Shown here: in pieces, positions 1-22,477 of the stretch
Layout of the letters: each line of letters opens with the position of its first letter
Position numbering within the stretch: position 1 is the stretch's first letter
DNA from: Mesodorylaimus sp. YZB2_4
Taxonomy: Eukaryota; Nematoda; Enoplea; Dorylaimida; Dorylaimidae
Direction of reading: 5' to 3'
DNA: 64,000 nucleotides
NCBI GenBank assembly: GCA_030248295.1
Contig: JASANH010001389.1
Span: 372,001-436,000 of the forward strand
Position numbers and translations under genes: made by a program
Notes under the pieces: model-generated
The model's database searches: none
What the model was told of the DNA's origin: nothing
Seen by the model: the letters and a program-made list of their open reading frames with translations, nothing else

Positions 1-3000
1 TGAAATCGTTCGAAGACGTGATTTTGGCGAATGTACAACAGAATGCGGCTGGGCAACCACAACACGCCGAGTCTGCAACATTGCCAGCATCGCCATTATG
101 TCAAAATGGCAATTCGAATACTTCGAGCGGACAGCAACAACAGCGTGCCGCGTTGCCTCCGATTTCATTCTTGTGCGCCAATTCGAGTAGTCAAAACGCC
201 TTTTCGTCATCAAATGCCTCATCGCCGATCGGGCTGAATCAGGGTTCGCATTACGGCCAACAGAACGGACATCAATCGATGATTCAACAAGCCGTATGTG
301 AACGTGGAAATGGTTATGTGAATCGGTCATCGTCTTGCTCGGATTTCGCGTCCAACTACAGTTCGCCTGGCATCGACTTGTCAGGCTTGAATTTCGGCAA
401 TGGCGTAGCCTGTTCGGGTCCGGAAGAGATGGCTACCGTGATGGAATCGTCGTCGACAACGACGACTACAGAGCAATACACATTCTCGACGCCAAATTTC
501 GGTGCTCAGTTTCTTGTAACATCGGCCTCGAGTGGCTGCGTTAGCAATAATTCCCACGGAATAGGTCAGTCTGGTTACGAAGAGCAAGCTGTCGCGGCCA
601 TGGATGTGGGTGAGCGGGGACAGAATGTTTGCCAGCAAACGAATAATGCGGATAATTCGTCGACGCCGAGTATGAGATCAATGTAAGTACAGTATTTTTC
701 TGTGACAGAATGCAGTTCGAAGTAGTGGAATTCAATGTGTGTTTGTTTTTAGCCCTACGCCGACTTTACCACCGAATGTTCAACATTATCAACCGCAGCA
801 TCAGCGATTGCCGTTTTTACAAGCCGCGAATACGCTGACTGTTCACGAAGAAGTTTTACGACAGCAGCAAAAGAAAATCGAAGAAATACAAAAGGAATTA
901 CAAAGATCGCAAGAACTGTTAAGACAACAGCAACAAATGATCTTGGCCGCTAAGCAGATGCAGGTGAGTTTTAAAGACGAGTGCTTGCTTACTTGCCTCA
1001 TCGGGAATCGAGATGTAAGGCGTTCGGTTTCTTTTTAGTCTGAAGCGAACGAGTCGGGTATGTCGGACGCGGATTGTATTTTAAGTCAGTTGGATACGAA
1101 GCAAATACAAAAAGCTCACATTCAATTATTTCTGCAGCAGAAAATTCAGCAGCAACAGCTTCAGGTAAGTCCCGAGAATTAATGGGCGGTGGTTATTTGG
1201 AGTGGTGTGTAATATGGTTTTTGAAATTGCTTTCAGCAACAAATAAATGTGCAACAAGAACTGATGGAAATTCAACAAAAATTGCAAGAGGAAATGACCG
1301 TGCATCAGGCATTGAACGAAGTCGTTCGCTTGCTTCGACAGGAACCAAGAGTATCGATTCTGGTTTTGCACTTGTTGCGGCGGCATCAAATCGAACAACA
1401 GCAGCAGCAGCAACGGCAGCAACAGCAGAAATCACAGCCGAATCAGTCCGTCCCGACTCCGCCTGTCGGTGAGCATCAGCAGATGTCAACGGATTTAGTG
1501 ACCGAAACGAATTCGGAAGGACGAAAAACAGAAACAAACAAATTTGGAACGGCTAAAAGAACGGATGCTCAGCAACAGTTAACGTCACAGCAAGGGTGCT
1601 TGCAGCAACAGTGCGATAGGAAGTCATCGTCGTCACCGGCAGCGAATTTTTCTGTCGCATCGTCGTACCATACGTGCCAAGGTGGTAAGAGTACCAGCTC
1701 GACGGAACAGTCGACGACCGATGGATCGGGCCATTCGACGACATCAAAAAATCGGCAAGGCAGTGGTCAGAGTTTGAAGAAAGGGACGGCTTCGTTGCAG
1801 TCGCCTTTAGCGAGGTAAGACGAGCCTTGTTGGAAAGTGTAAAATTTTCTGAGTATGATTGTCTGAGGTTTATTGTTCAGGGCGAATTCAGTGCCGACAT
1901 CGCCAATGAAGCCGAAATCGAATAGTTCTATGGGCGATATGGAAGAGATATTCCGCAGTGTGCTCGATTATGCGACAAAGGCGACGGAGAAGATGACTGG
2001 ATGTTTGGGATCGATGGAACAACAAGCTAATCAGCGTGCGCTGCCCAGTTTCGAACAATTGCTGCAGCCGCAAAGACCGGTACGTGCAATCGTTGTTTTT
2101 GTTGTTGGTGAGTTGGGATCTCGCTGATTTATTCTCCTAAGCAAGTTCAGCGATGTGTTCGAGGAGACAAGAGGGATGCACCGCCGATTGCATACTGTAA
2201 AAAGGAGGAAGGTTCTAGGCAAAGCTTGTTAGCCAATTTGTGAATGAATGTTGGTCGGGAGCTGACATTTCGGGCACAAATGGCATTCTAGTTTTTGAAT
2301 GGCTGTTTTAGGTGTCGGAAATAGAAACGGCAATCACGATAAGCAACGGCAGCGGGATTCTGATGACTTCCGGCCGCGGCCAACAGCAACAGTTGCCAGT
2401 ACTCGATCACCTGCCGGCTACTACTGCTGCGCATGATGTAAGACGGTTTTCGAACAGTGGAGATATGTCGGCGACGCGTTCATCGAAAAGCGCAACAACT
2501 GACTCGGTTGTGGTTAATGAAACGGCGCAATCGGCAGCCGCATTCATGTACACGAGAAACGAGGCTTTCGACGATTTGATGGAAGTTCTGCGCAATAATG
2601 AGGGTAAGAAGCACGAGGAATATGCATTTGCGTTTGAGCTGAGTTTTTTACTTGCCTCGGAAAAAGCTGACAGAAGTCCGGGGATTTTCGATAATTGAAT
2701 AAGGCTTGTTGAGGCTAAAATTTCGCACAGAGCGCACTAATTTTCTTTTAAAAGAGCGTGTTGAAAGCACATTCTTTTTGCTTAGAGATAAATGAGGCAT
2801 TTGAGTGAAGTTTTTAACGATTTAACCGTCGATGTTTTTCGGTTTCGAAATGTTTGTGTTTTTTTTCTAGCTCCCTTGGTCGACGAGGGAAACGATGAGC
2901 GGAGCAATGAGATAAACTCGTGCCCTTCATCGTTGACTAGTGCTCATGATGATAACGAGTCGGTGGGAAACCAGAGAAACTGTTTGGTAACGAAGGCCCG

Positions 3001-3708
3001 GCTCGACGATGCGGCTGTCACGCAAGCACAACAACAATTGAATTTATTGAGTGCTTTTGGGGCGCAGGAAGTGGCCGATTTGTTGGGCACAGAATGGTTT
3101 AATGTGGAAAGTTTATTGCCTCAACCGAGCAGTGCTGGAATGACGAGCGGCAATGAAACGTTGACTGTGACGCGGGTAATGTCGTGGCGTGAAACAATTG
3201 AGGAGTCGGTTGGTTTGAATTGACTAAAATGGTGTTTTTTTAGTCGCCAGACTTGAATGCATTTGGCGTAAGCGTGTTGTCGAGTGGTCGAGCCGAGAGC
3301 AGAGTCCCGACGTGCAAAGGTGATGATCGAAGTGTGGCTGCAAATAATTCGGGTAAGGCGTGCAGAAGATGTGCGTGTTGGGTTGGAGTATTTGATGGAT
3401 GGCCTTGTGTTTTAGTGGTGCTCGTATCGTCGGACATGAGCGATCAGATGGATTGGTTGGACTTGATTTTGCCGTCGCCTTCATCGGCCGGTGGTAATGG
3501 TGTACTGCAGGATTTGCCGGTGATGAATTGCCTTCCGATGGATACGGATAATGTTGGTGCGGAGTCGATGGCTTGTCGCGGCGACTCGTTGTTGAATGGT
3601 AATAGGTCGATTTCGTGCGACGATTTCGGGCCTGCGCATGGCTCAATGATGTCGACTCATAATCCTGTGCTGGCCATGTCGGCGTGCGTGAGCGGCGATG
3701 GCCTGTGA
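1..3708 (+). CDS. MRTF/myocardin-like transcriptional coactivator, 3' part (5' end outside window)
   Basis: Family role: MRTFs shuttle with G-actin and coactivate SRF on cytoskeletal genes. Exons read: 1-682, 753-963, 1039-1164, 1237-1814, 1881-2079, 2312-2603, 2871-3175, 3244-3352 and 3416-3708 (TGA); every junction keeps frame. The frame is open at base 1, and its first residues (KSFEDVIL) resemble the end of a SAP domain. In order follow a Ser/Gln-rich stretch, a Gln-rich coiled coil (LRQQQKKIEEIQKELQRSQE and a second helix in the 1237-1814 exon), a short motif FDDLMEVLRNNEG like the MRTF 'MDDLLEVLI' motif, and an acidic-hydrophobic C-terminal motif DWLDLILPSP suited to transactivation. 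RPEL and B-box regions would lie upstream. The last intron (3353-3415) is 63 nt and leaves the frame open if retained. MRTF identity is inferred from motif order; another Q-rich SAP coactivator is possible. The stop faces the myosin stop (convergent genes). Confidence 0.6.
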
Positions 3709-5364
3709 GGAGTCTTCGGATGCCTTGAGAAATCGTGGCCTTTGAGAGGTCGTCTACATAGAATCTGGTGGTACAGTAGATGAGGCCCGTGACTGCCACT
3801 TGACAGGGACTGCCCTCAGTCCCGTTTGATCTTTGCTTTGTCATATAAATTACATTTTGTTTTGTTTCCTGTCAAGATTTCTATAAGCACCGAATGCTGC
3901 GAGGGAGGACGCGGGTAGCGGGGCTAACGACAAGATGGCTGCAAGAGGACATTCTGGAAGGTGTAGGTGGCAATTAGGAAGGATATTATTCTCATGAGTC
4001 ATGTGTGAGTGTACTGTAGGGACAGCCGCTTTCATTTACGCGTGGTTTGTGTTTAAGTTATTTATGTGGGCTCCGTGTGCATAAAGCCATTTTGTATATT
4101 CCTGGATGGTGCATCCTTCAAAGTGCAAGGTGTTTTTATGCTGATTAGTGTATTTCCGAATTTGGTATGCGGCTAGTACGTGTAGCACCATTCCAATGAT
4201 GACAGCAGCGCTAAGGCTAATTTCTATTTTGCTTTGATTGAATTTCCTTTTTTGTGCACCTCTGAAATCAGTAATGTTTGTAGATGGCCGCTTTGATGTC
4301 TCTGTGCCGGGCTAACCATGCCATTGGGTTCGTATACTCCTGGTTTGGACTGAGTAGGCGTGCAGATAGGCGGAGGGGTTGCTTGGGATGTTTGTGTCAT
4401 TCCCCCGTTCTTATTCCTGACGTCACCATAGACGCTGTTCAGTGACGTCTGAGTGCTTATACAGGCCGCTGCTAGTGTTGCAATTGTTTACTGGTGGGTT
4501 TTAATTAGCGACTAGGATTCTAATCGATGTAGTTAGGCTGTACTTGACTATGGGTCGATGGTGTGGCGTGTTGCTTGTAAGATGCCCATGTGACCTATCC
4601 CGTCGTCGCCCTGTTCGGCTAGTGCTTCATTCCGACGCTTCCATTTCCATTTGTTTCTATCACGGCTTAGACACATTACTAGTTCGTGACCCCAAGCTTT
4701 TGGCTGCCGTAGAGCATAAGATTTTTCTTTACGACCACATTCCGCTGTAGTCCTCAGTCATCAAACGGTAGACGTCATTTCTTTTCGATCCCGTTTTTTT
4801 GTGCTACTAAGTGTAGATTTTAAAATGCAGTTTCTGGAAAATAAAAACGGTTTAATTCGTTCTCAAATTACTGCTTATTACAAAAAGCGCTTCAAAAATC
4901 ATTCAACGAAAAACCCATTCCAAAAAACGAAATTACTGCACGTCAGGAATGTATCAATAAACACTATCATAAGCAGGTTCAGGCCCGCAAAACAGAAAAA
5001 AGGATTACATCAGAAAAATACACGCATAATTTACCATCCGTCCTTAAGTGCTGTGATAAAGTTGGTAAACAAAATTTGCATGCAACAACGATGCGCGGCA
5101 GTAAAATAACTGTCGATCGTTAGTAAAAAACATTGAATGCAATCAGCCAAACTCAAATCGACCCATCAGAGTCTTTAGAAATATAACACCAATACAAACC
5201 GTTTGGATAAGCAAATATTGTCAGACGTCTTCTTTTCAAGATGCCAACGAAAATCAAAGTGATTCGCCTTTCACTTCAACTGTGATTTTCTCCGTTGGCT
5301 GGTGGCGCACTGGCACCTGAAGCACAAATGGCTAAATGACTTGTGCTCCTGCTCGCCACTGTCG
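3709..5364. other. Intergenic region between two convergent genes
   Basis: This stretch carries the 3' UTRs of the MRTF-like gene (+) and the myosin gene (-). Open frames here are short and show no family features, including one of about 100 codons at 4801-5109 that is Lys/Asn-rich and lies in AT-rich sequence. A perfect TGACGTCA (CRE-like) octamer is present at 4418-4425, but it is far from any visible promoter. I see no RNA gene. Confidence 0.6.
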
Positions 5365-16225
<10,861 letters not shown>

Positions 16226-16903
16226 GCTTCGATCACCTAAAATTGCACAGCATATTGCACACAGAAAAATCCCATGAACCAAAACGGAGAGATCTAACTA
16301 GCTACATTGAGTACGCTAAAGCAAAACTTAGGTCAGCCGAACTACGTTGCCGTAAAAAGTACGGTCATCAATGAATCAGTTTAGGGTACGACAGTCAGTA
16401 CACAACCTGCTCATTTCCCTCGATAGAGCCTTCTACGCACGCCAAAATCGTCGACGAAAGATTAAAGAGTGCTCGCATTGACTCACTGCCCGCCCTCACC
16501 AACGATGATCAGAAACATGAAAGACATTGAACTAAAAATTGAAGCTCTAATGGCTCCATGCCCATAATCTTTTAATTTGATCTTTTTTGATAAAAGCACA
16601 AAAAAAACCAAGAAAGATAACAACAAGCAATGTCGCAAGAAAGTCATAAACGCGATTGCCTTTTGAAATGAAAGCGTCTAAAGGGTGATTCAAAAATTCC
16701 AGTTTGTGCTAGTAATGACGCCTCGCAGTTGGCGTAAACTGGATAAAAGAAAGAGAAACACGCCCAGGAGCGCTGCTCGCCGACGAAGGGCGCACATTGC
16801 ACGAGGCCACTAGACAGAGGAATGGCCAGACTTTGGGGGGGCGACTAAAAACGATGACGCGCACACTGATGATGCGCAGGCGCGAACTGCGTATGTCAGA
16901 TTA

Positions 16904-16954
16904 TTTCAAAAAAAGTCTGTTATGACAGACTCGAAACTTTTAGACCAGCCAATG
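16904..16954 (+). repeat. Left terminal inverted repeat of the 754-bp element
   Basis: This is an exact reverse complement of 17607-17657. It contains an internal short palindrome, AGTCTGTTATGACAGACT, which could be part of a transposase binding site. The TA at 16902-16903 lies directly outside it. Confidence 0.85.
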
Positions 16955-17606
16955 CACACAATGGAACCAGGGCTTAGGATGGCTGGTCTACTCGGCCACA
17001 AGAAAGGAGAGGTGGCCCGACATGCTGCGCACTGCACACAGTGCACGTGAAATCACTCGCACATATACTGTATGCATGCATTTACATGTCAGCATCAAAG
17101 CCACAAAGCCTGTATTCTGTGTACTCCTGATGTTCAGACAGGCTCCCCAAAGTCAGCTGTGCTGTTTCATACAGCAACCTGACTATGCTAAAGCTGTAGC
17201 GCTGCGAGTAAAGTGATATGGCTTACCCTTAAATGCCTAAACCTCGAGAGACACTCCCAGCAATCTTTCCCCCCTCCTTCCAACTTTATGTTCAGGCTCA
17301 CGCTTTATCATATCAGTAATGAACCGCTCGAGGATAAAGGGATACATAATACAAAACGATTTACCTAGCCGCGGCTTGAACACTACCTGCTATGAGCATG
17401 TGTGCGCATAGCACGAGAGTTAGGCACTCCTGGCCCACTAGCAGACCACAAGCACAAGATTACAGGACCCTCTGCTCGTTGCCAGGATCAGTCGTCCTGT
17501 TGATATTCATGCAGATAAAGCAGCTTATGCTCAGACTTTTCCCTAGACCATGGCTGCGCTCAGCAGTGGCCGAGTAGACCAGCCATCATAAGCCACCCAC
17601 TGTGTT

Positions 17607-17657
17607 CATTGGCTGGTCTAAAAGTTTCGAGTCTGTCATAACAGACTTTTTTTGAAA
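17607..17657 (-). repeat. Right terminal inverted repeat of the 754-bp element
   Basis: This is an exact reverse complement of 16904-16954. It is followed by TA (17658-17659), then sequence unrelated to the left flank. Confidence 0.85.
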
Positions 17658-17659
17658 TA

Positions 17660-20055
17660 ATAAGACCGTTTTTCGTTTTTTTGCTACAAACTAGTTTGGC
17701 CCAAAACACCTCACCGATCGATCATTTCATACTAGTCAGAAACTCTTACTGATGAAATGCACAGATTTTTCGAATATGTACTAGGATGTACAGTCGGCAG
17801 GAAAATCAACAAATTCAGTACTTCTTTTATGCATCTGTCACGCCTGAAACCTCATCTCTGACTGGGCAAAATAGTCAAGGACCACCCTCATATTCCTTGT
17901 TCGCAATAACGTTCCTCTGTCTCGTGGAAAGAAGAGAAACAAAAACCAAGAATTCTAAACCTTGAAGGAGTCGAACTGAGAGCCTCGTGGTCGGAATTAA
18001 AAGCGCTGTTGAAAAGCCACTCTCTGCAATAACCTAAATACGATCTAAATAAATTAAATAAACTATGTAAAAAGGGGCAACCTATCGGAGACTGAAGCCA
18101 GCCTAAAAAGAACTGGGTCATGCTCGGGGTGATCTGAACTTCTGTTCCTTCAGAAGCTGAAATTCAGGGTCCGCAACGTTTGTCAAGTTACTGTTAGCTC
18201 GAATTTTCCTCAACAATATTACCTCCGCATCAAATAAAATATGTGCTGCCCATGGAAACTCTTTCCACATCATTTATATTCGTTCACATATTCTCAATTT
18301 ATTATCGGCAAATTTATTGCTGTGCACCAAACCCATCTTCGTTAGAGCCTAGCCAATCAATGGCGCTGCGCCACAACCCGTTCAGCCGATGTTTCTAAGC
18401 CCCGCGCCAAAAATAACAGAAACACCAGCACCTTTTACTTTCGATAGTCGATAACTCAAGAACGATTGAACCGAAAAAGTTGATTTTTCGCAAGCTTTGC
18501 AAGATAGGTCAGACCTGCAATCATGTCAATTATTATCGAAATCCGTCCGGTATCTGACGAGTGATGATTTAAAAAAGGCCAAAAAAATGACTAGCCCTTT
18601 TTTAGAATACTGTAACTTTTAAGAAATGAATGCTTTTGAAAAATCTGTGTGAAAAGGCAGATTCTAAAAGTTTAAGCGTTTAGAAAAACCAAGTTTCACT
18701 GCTGTACGATGTCCGGTTGTTGATCTAGGCTGATCTTTATCCTCCTCCTCCTCGTCTTCTCCCCCCTGAACAAGAAATCGCGTATTCTGGAACTCGACAA
18801 CGGCTGGATGGATTTTGATAAAAATTGGCATGATTGTAGATTCGGCCGATTCTGCCATGTGCGCAAAAAATCAAAAATTTTCATCCTACCGTTCTCGAGT
18901 TATTAGCCGGCGAAAATCGTCCTTTAGCATTAAGCGTCTGGTTGGCTGGTCCTGAAAATGGGCGAGATGTAATGTGTAGACGCAAGAGTAGAATGCCTAT
19001 CAAGTAGTGAAGGGGTGGCAGCACACACAGCTGCGTCCCTCTGTGGGTCTCCTCCACACAAGGGCATCCTGGCTAGATACCGACTTCCTCAGACGATGAC
19101 AGGTGTGCTGTGAACCATGTCGATGTCTGACAACCGACAACCGGGACTGTCTTCTAGGTGGGCTCCCATCTCTCCGCTCGGAGTGCCTCGAACGGTGCCA
19201 GATGAGTCACCCACAGCCTGGAGTGCAAGGTCAAGGGGGGGGGGGGGGGTTATGGTTCGAAATCGACCTCAATCGCTATCGCCGCAAATTAAACCCAGGC
19301 AGGACGACCCCAGCTACTCACTACCAAACAATCGGGCAGACAAATGCAGAACTCCTGCACCACCGCGGCCGCCGTGCGACCTGCGGTGGTTTTTGTCCCA
19401 CAAACCTACCTGGAATAACTTCATTGGGGATTTGGACAGCCTCGTCCACCTTGGCCCCATCAGTGTCCCAGTAGGGGCCCAGGCAAGCCATTGTTGCGGA
19501 TTGTGTCTTGGCCCCCGCATCAGACAACTGGCACCTGAACATCCCAGCGTTGCGAAGTGAACAAGATTTTATTCCTCCATGAAATGGGAAGATATATAAG
19601 AAATGAATAGTGCCTAAATCTAGGGTATCTGAGGCATTTGCTTACTTTTTTCTTCCTTTGCATGCAGCAACAAAATCTCCTTCACCCCGCAATGCTGACT
19701 GCTTAGATACCATTTGTCTTCTGTAAAGGTCGAGATCGTCATGCAATTTATTCCCAGCAAGGAGCTTTATAATTGCTAACATATATTTCTGTGTCAACAA
19801 GGTCAGGCGCAAACATGGCAGTAGGCGAAACCATCCCCGGCGCACCACCTCCGAGTTTTTTGAATAATTACTCTATATTTCGCGGCAAAGTCTTCGAGGA
19901 AAGGCAGAACTTATATGCTTTGCTGCGTCATATTTCTTTTAAGTCATCTTTTAAATACACTAATAAGGTTAAGCTGCAAGCGCACACTCGGGGGTGTGAA
20001 ACCTTCGAAGCAACGCTGTGACGAGCTGCGCGACTTACTTTTAGTTTGGCTCCCA
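17660..20055. other. Intergenic region with a GC-rich repeat-like block
   Basis: I see no gene model here. About 19010-19560 is noticeably more GC-rich and contains a run of 15 G at 19235-19249, with open frames on both strands that have no splice support or recognisable domain. Its composition is unlike the surrounding AT-richer DNA, so it may be a degraded repeat, but I found no second copy in the window. Confidence 0.4.
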
Positions 20056-20094
20056 TCCGGACAAGATTCCAGGCTCCCTGGAATCTTGTCCGGA
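20056..20094. repeat. Perfect 18-bp stem, 3-nt loop inverted repeat
   Basis: The left arm TCCGGACAAGATTCCAGG (20056-20073) is exactly complementary to 20077-20094, with loop CTC. Shorter copies of the same motif lie just downstream (TTGAATCTTGTCCGA near 20107 and GGCAAGATTCCAGGGAG near 20143). The core is therefore repeated three or more times within 110 bases in both orientations. The function is unknown; a foldback fragment of a mobile element is one option. Confidence 0.8.
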
Positions 20095-20932
20095 GGAGCC
20101 GACTCCCTTGAATCTTGTCCGACTGTGACAAGAAAAGAGCAGGGCAAGATTCCAGGGAGCTCTAGTTTGCTGATGCTGCACGTCCTGTAAAGGCCATCAA
20201 ATAGGACTGACTAGTCTGTGTGAGGACTTGTACAGCTCATTTTTCTTTCCCAGCACGTCCCTCATCAGACCACGCATTGGCACGGCACACGATCAGCATG
20301 CAACAGGGCCCATCACTCGAACAGTCGTGGTGCTTGGCGATGTGCAGTACCTACTTCTCGAGGATGGCGCCGACTTGTTCCATGACCAGTCGGCTGGCCT
20401 GCTCGCCCTGGCGATCTCAGCCAACTCGGTAGGTCTGGCATTTTGTTCTCTGAGGTTTCTGCTATTCTTTTAGCAGCTTTCCTGACAGTCGCAGATTTTA
20501 GCATGGTATTTTCTTTTTTGGTGTGACTACGGTGCCCGCAAGGATGAGGCCTATCTTCCCATTTGTTGCAGTAGAGGCAGGCCAGACGAAAGATGGTGCT
20601 ATTTGGGGCTGAAAGCGCTTCTAAAGCCTTGCGATTATTGAGATCGATCCCCACTAGCATCTACAACCACGCAACACCAGTTTCATTTTCCTCGTGTTAG
20701 CGATGCTGTTAGCCAATCCTTTTGGATACATATTCAGACTGTGATAACAAGCCGGCTGACCGAATGAAGTACAGACACTTCGATCACTGAGGTGCTTTCG
20801 CTTCTGCTTTCATTCAATCTGCAAGGTCTGCAAGCAAAGCATGCAATTTCATGGAAGTAGGCCATCACTCTCAGAGCACGATACAACGCAAGTCAGCGAG
20901 AACACTCTGCACCGAGGATCACTCAGACAGGT
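20095..20932. other. Intergenic region downstream of the BTB gene
   Basis: This stretch holds the presumed 3' UTR of the BTB gene (-). A minus-strand open stretch (20313-20660) contains a Cys/His pattern (CLYCNKW...CGHRSH) that loosely recalls a zinc knuckle. It has no start, splice support or partner domain, so I do not call it a gene. Confidence 0.4.
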
Positions 20933-22477
20933 TCACTCTTTCTTCATGCGACGGAAACGCTTCGACTCCAACATCATCTCAGTGAGCAGCTGCGGCTCCT
21001 CGTGGATCATTTTTCGCCACTCCTCGTTCCTGCGCGCCTCCTCGCAGTTGTTGTACAGGTACCTGAAGCAGACAGACTTGGCGGCGGTCATTCGGTGCTC
21101 TTCGGCTTCGAGCAACATTTGCAGGGCGGCGTCGACGCTCGAGACTTGCTGGGCGGCCATCTCCCGTTCGCACACGCGCATCAGGTCGGTCACTTCGTAG
21201 GTGGACGCCAAAACGTGCACCAACGGGGCCAGCTGCAAATAGGGCGTCGATGAGGGCGAACTCATGCATTATCCATGGCGTCTCACCTTGGAGAAGTCGT
21301 CGCTGGGGTCCTGGCGATAGATGAATCGAAGGAGCTCCTCGACCACGTCGTCGTCCATGTCGTCCATGTAGGCCATGTTCATGTCGGTGACTTCGGACTC
21401 CTCCTGCAGAAAAGCCGCGAAGGCTGGCGAAATGGCGTGGACGATTTGAGAGTGAACGTGGAATTGCGTGCCTCCCTTGGTCATGATCATCTTGTCGCTG
21501 TAGCCGTGCCTCTTCCTCAGTCGATCGCTGTTCCGCCACACGGCCCGCACGCCCTGCGAGAACGAGCTGAGTTTCTCGGAGTCGTCCTGCTTCAAAGATC
21601 GCCAGTCCGGATTTTCCTTCGTCCACTCTACCGACCCTTCGAACAGTTTCAACAGGGTGTCCGGACGATTCGAGACGCGAGCCCAGTCTCGTTCTTTGAC
21701 CATCTTCTGCAAGTTCGCGTAGATGAAACGCATGACTCGGTTCGACGCGTCCTGCAGGTTGAACTCGTCCGCGAACAACCACAAGGCGACTGCGCTTTCG
21801 GTCTTCAACGGGGCCACCTCAGCCGCCAAGAAAGAGGCTCGTTTCAAGTCCGGGATCTGAAAGAGAGCAATGTTGGTTACTCAGCAGTCGAACTCCCAGC
21901 AGCAGATACACAACTCGCTTACCTGATACGTTTCGGCAATGTTGACGATCTCGGCCAAATGACTCGGAGGCAGCTCGGTGATCGATCCTCCGTACATAAA
22001 ACGCAGCGCCGAGCGCAGGATCTCGCCGGAGAAGACGTCGACATCGATGATCCAGTCTTCCAGCCCTGATCGACTTTTGATGCTCTTGGCCAGCTCCAAC
22101 AACGACGGCGACCAGACAGCGAGCACGAGCGAGTTGCAGTAGAAGTACTCGCCGCCAGACGTGTGCAGAATGATGTCGCTGAAGGTGGTCTTTTCGTGCA
22201 GGCCATGGCTCTCGATCCAATGGCGCTGAGCCCTGGAACACAAACCGCACGCACTCGGCTTCGTGCCGCTCGATCGTTTTGTTTGTTTCGATGTTGGCGC
22301 TTGACCCTGGACTGGGGGCTTTGTCGGTCCATGAGCTCGCTTACGGCGCCGAGCATTTCGATGATGAACCATTTCCCGCAGAGACGGCACCGAGTTCGTT
22401 CCTCCGACCACGCTCATTTGACGGTGGTGTTTCGGCACTTCGCCAGCCATCACTGCTCCTCGTTCCTTGTCGTCCAT
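20933..22477 (-). CDS. Protein with two BTB/POZ domains, 474 aa
   Basis: Three exons, 21923-22477, 21287-21856 and 20933-21232 (TGA), are joined in frame (185 + 190 + 99 codons). The N-terminal 95 residues are basic and disordered (RRRKR near 44-48, possible nuclear signal). BTB domain 1 starts near residue 98 (FSDIILHTSGGEYFYCNSLV) and is followed by a helical BACK-like stretch (AVALWLFADEFNLQDASNRV). BTB domain 2 starts near 303 (YSDKMIMTKGGTQFHVHSQI), again followed by helices. No Kelch, MATH or zinc-finger partner is present. BTB proteins commonly dimerise and serve as Cullin-3 adaptors; whether this one does is inference. I chose the ATG at 22477, right after an acceptor-like GATCAG, but the frame is open upstream to 22690, so a longer N-terminus is possible. 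Confidence 0.85.

Larger units (their letters stand above)
16904..17657. mobile_element. 754-bp inverted-repeat DNA transposon, non-autonomous (MITE-like), TA target duplication
   Basis: The two ends (16904-16954 and 17607-17657) are perfect 51-bp inverted copies that begin TTTCAAAAAAAGTCTG. A second inverted pair of 21 bp lies further in (16979-16999 and 17566-17586), so the terminal inverted repeats extend to roughly 90-100 bp with some mismatches. The dinucleotide TA flanks both outer ends (16902-16903 and 17658-17659), as expected for Tc1/mariner-type insertion. The interior has no transposase-like ORF, so the element would depend on enzymes from elsewhere. The perfect ends suggest a fairly recent insertion. 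Confidence 0.85.

Noticed and set aside
2142..2238. Possible extra exon of the MRTF-like gene (acceptor TCCTAAG, reading QVQRCVRGDKRDAPPIAYCKK)
   Set aside because: Its only nearby donor (GTGAAT) leaves phase 2, which does not fit the phase-0 exon at 2312, and the frame stops at once otherwise.
4418..4425. Perfect TGACGTCA CRE-like octamer (also at 32520-32527)
   Set aside because: An 8-mer is expected by chance about once per strand-pair in a window of this size, and neither lies near a visible promoter.
4801..5109. ORF of 102 codons in the convergent intergenic region
   Set aside because: Lys/Asn-rich translation of AT-rich DNA, no domain, no splice support and no clear start context.
19103..19560. 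Overlapping ORFs of 120-150 codons on both strands in a GC-rich block
   Set aside because: GC-rich DNA opens frames by chance, the translations are low-complexity (poly-G, Pro/Arg-rich), and no frame shows a family motif.
20313..20660. Minus-strand ORF with a zinc-knuckle-like CLYCNKW...CGHRSH pattern
   Set aside because: Spacing does not match CCHC knuckles or C2H2 fingers, it is isolated, and no retroelement domain lies nearby.
20979..22356. Long alternative-frame ORFs on both strands over the BTB gene (up to 267 codons)
   Set aside because: Shadows of the real BTB exons, Arg-rich and without domains; the in-frame spliced model explains the locus.
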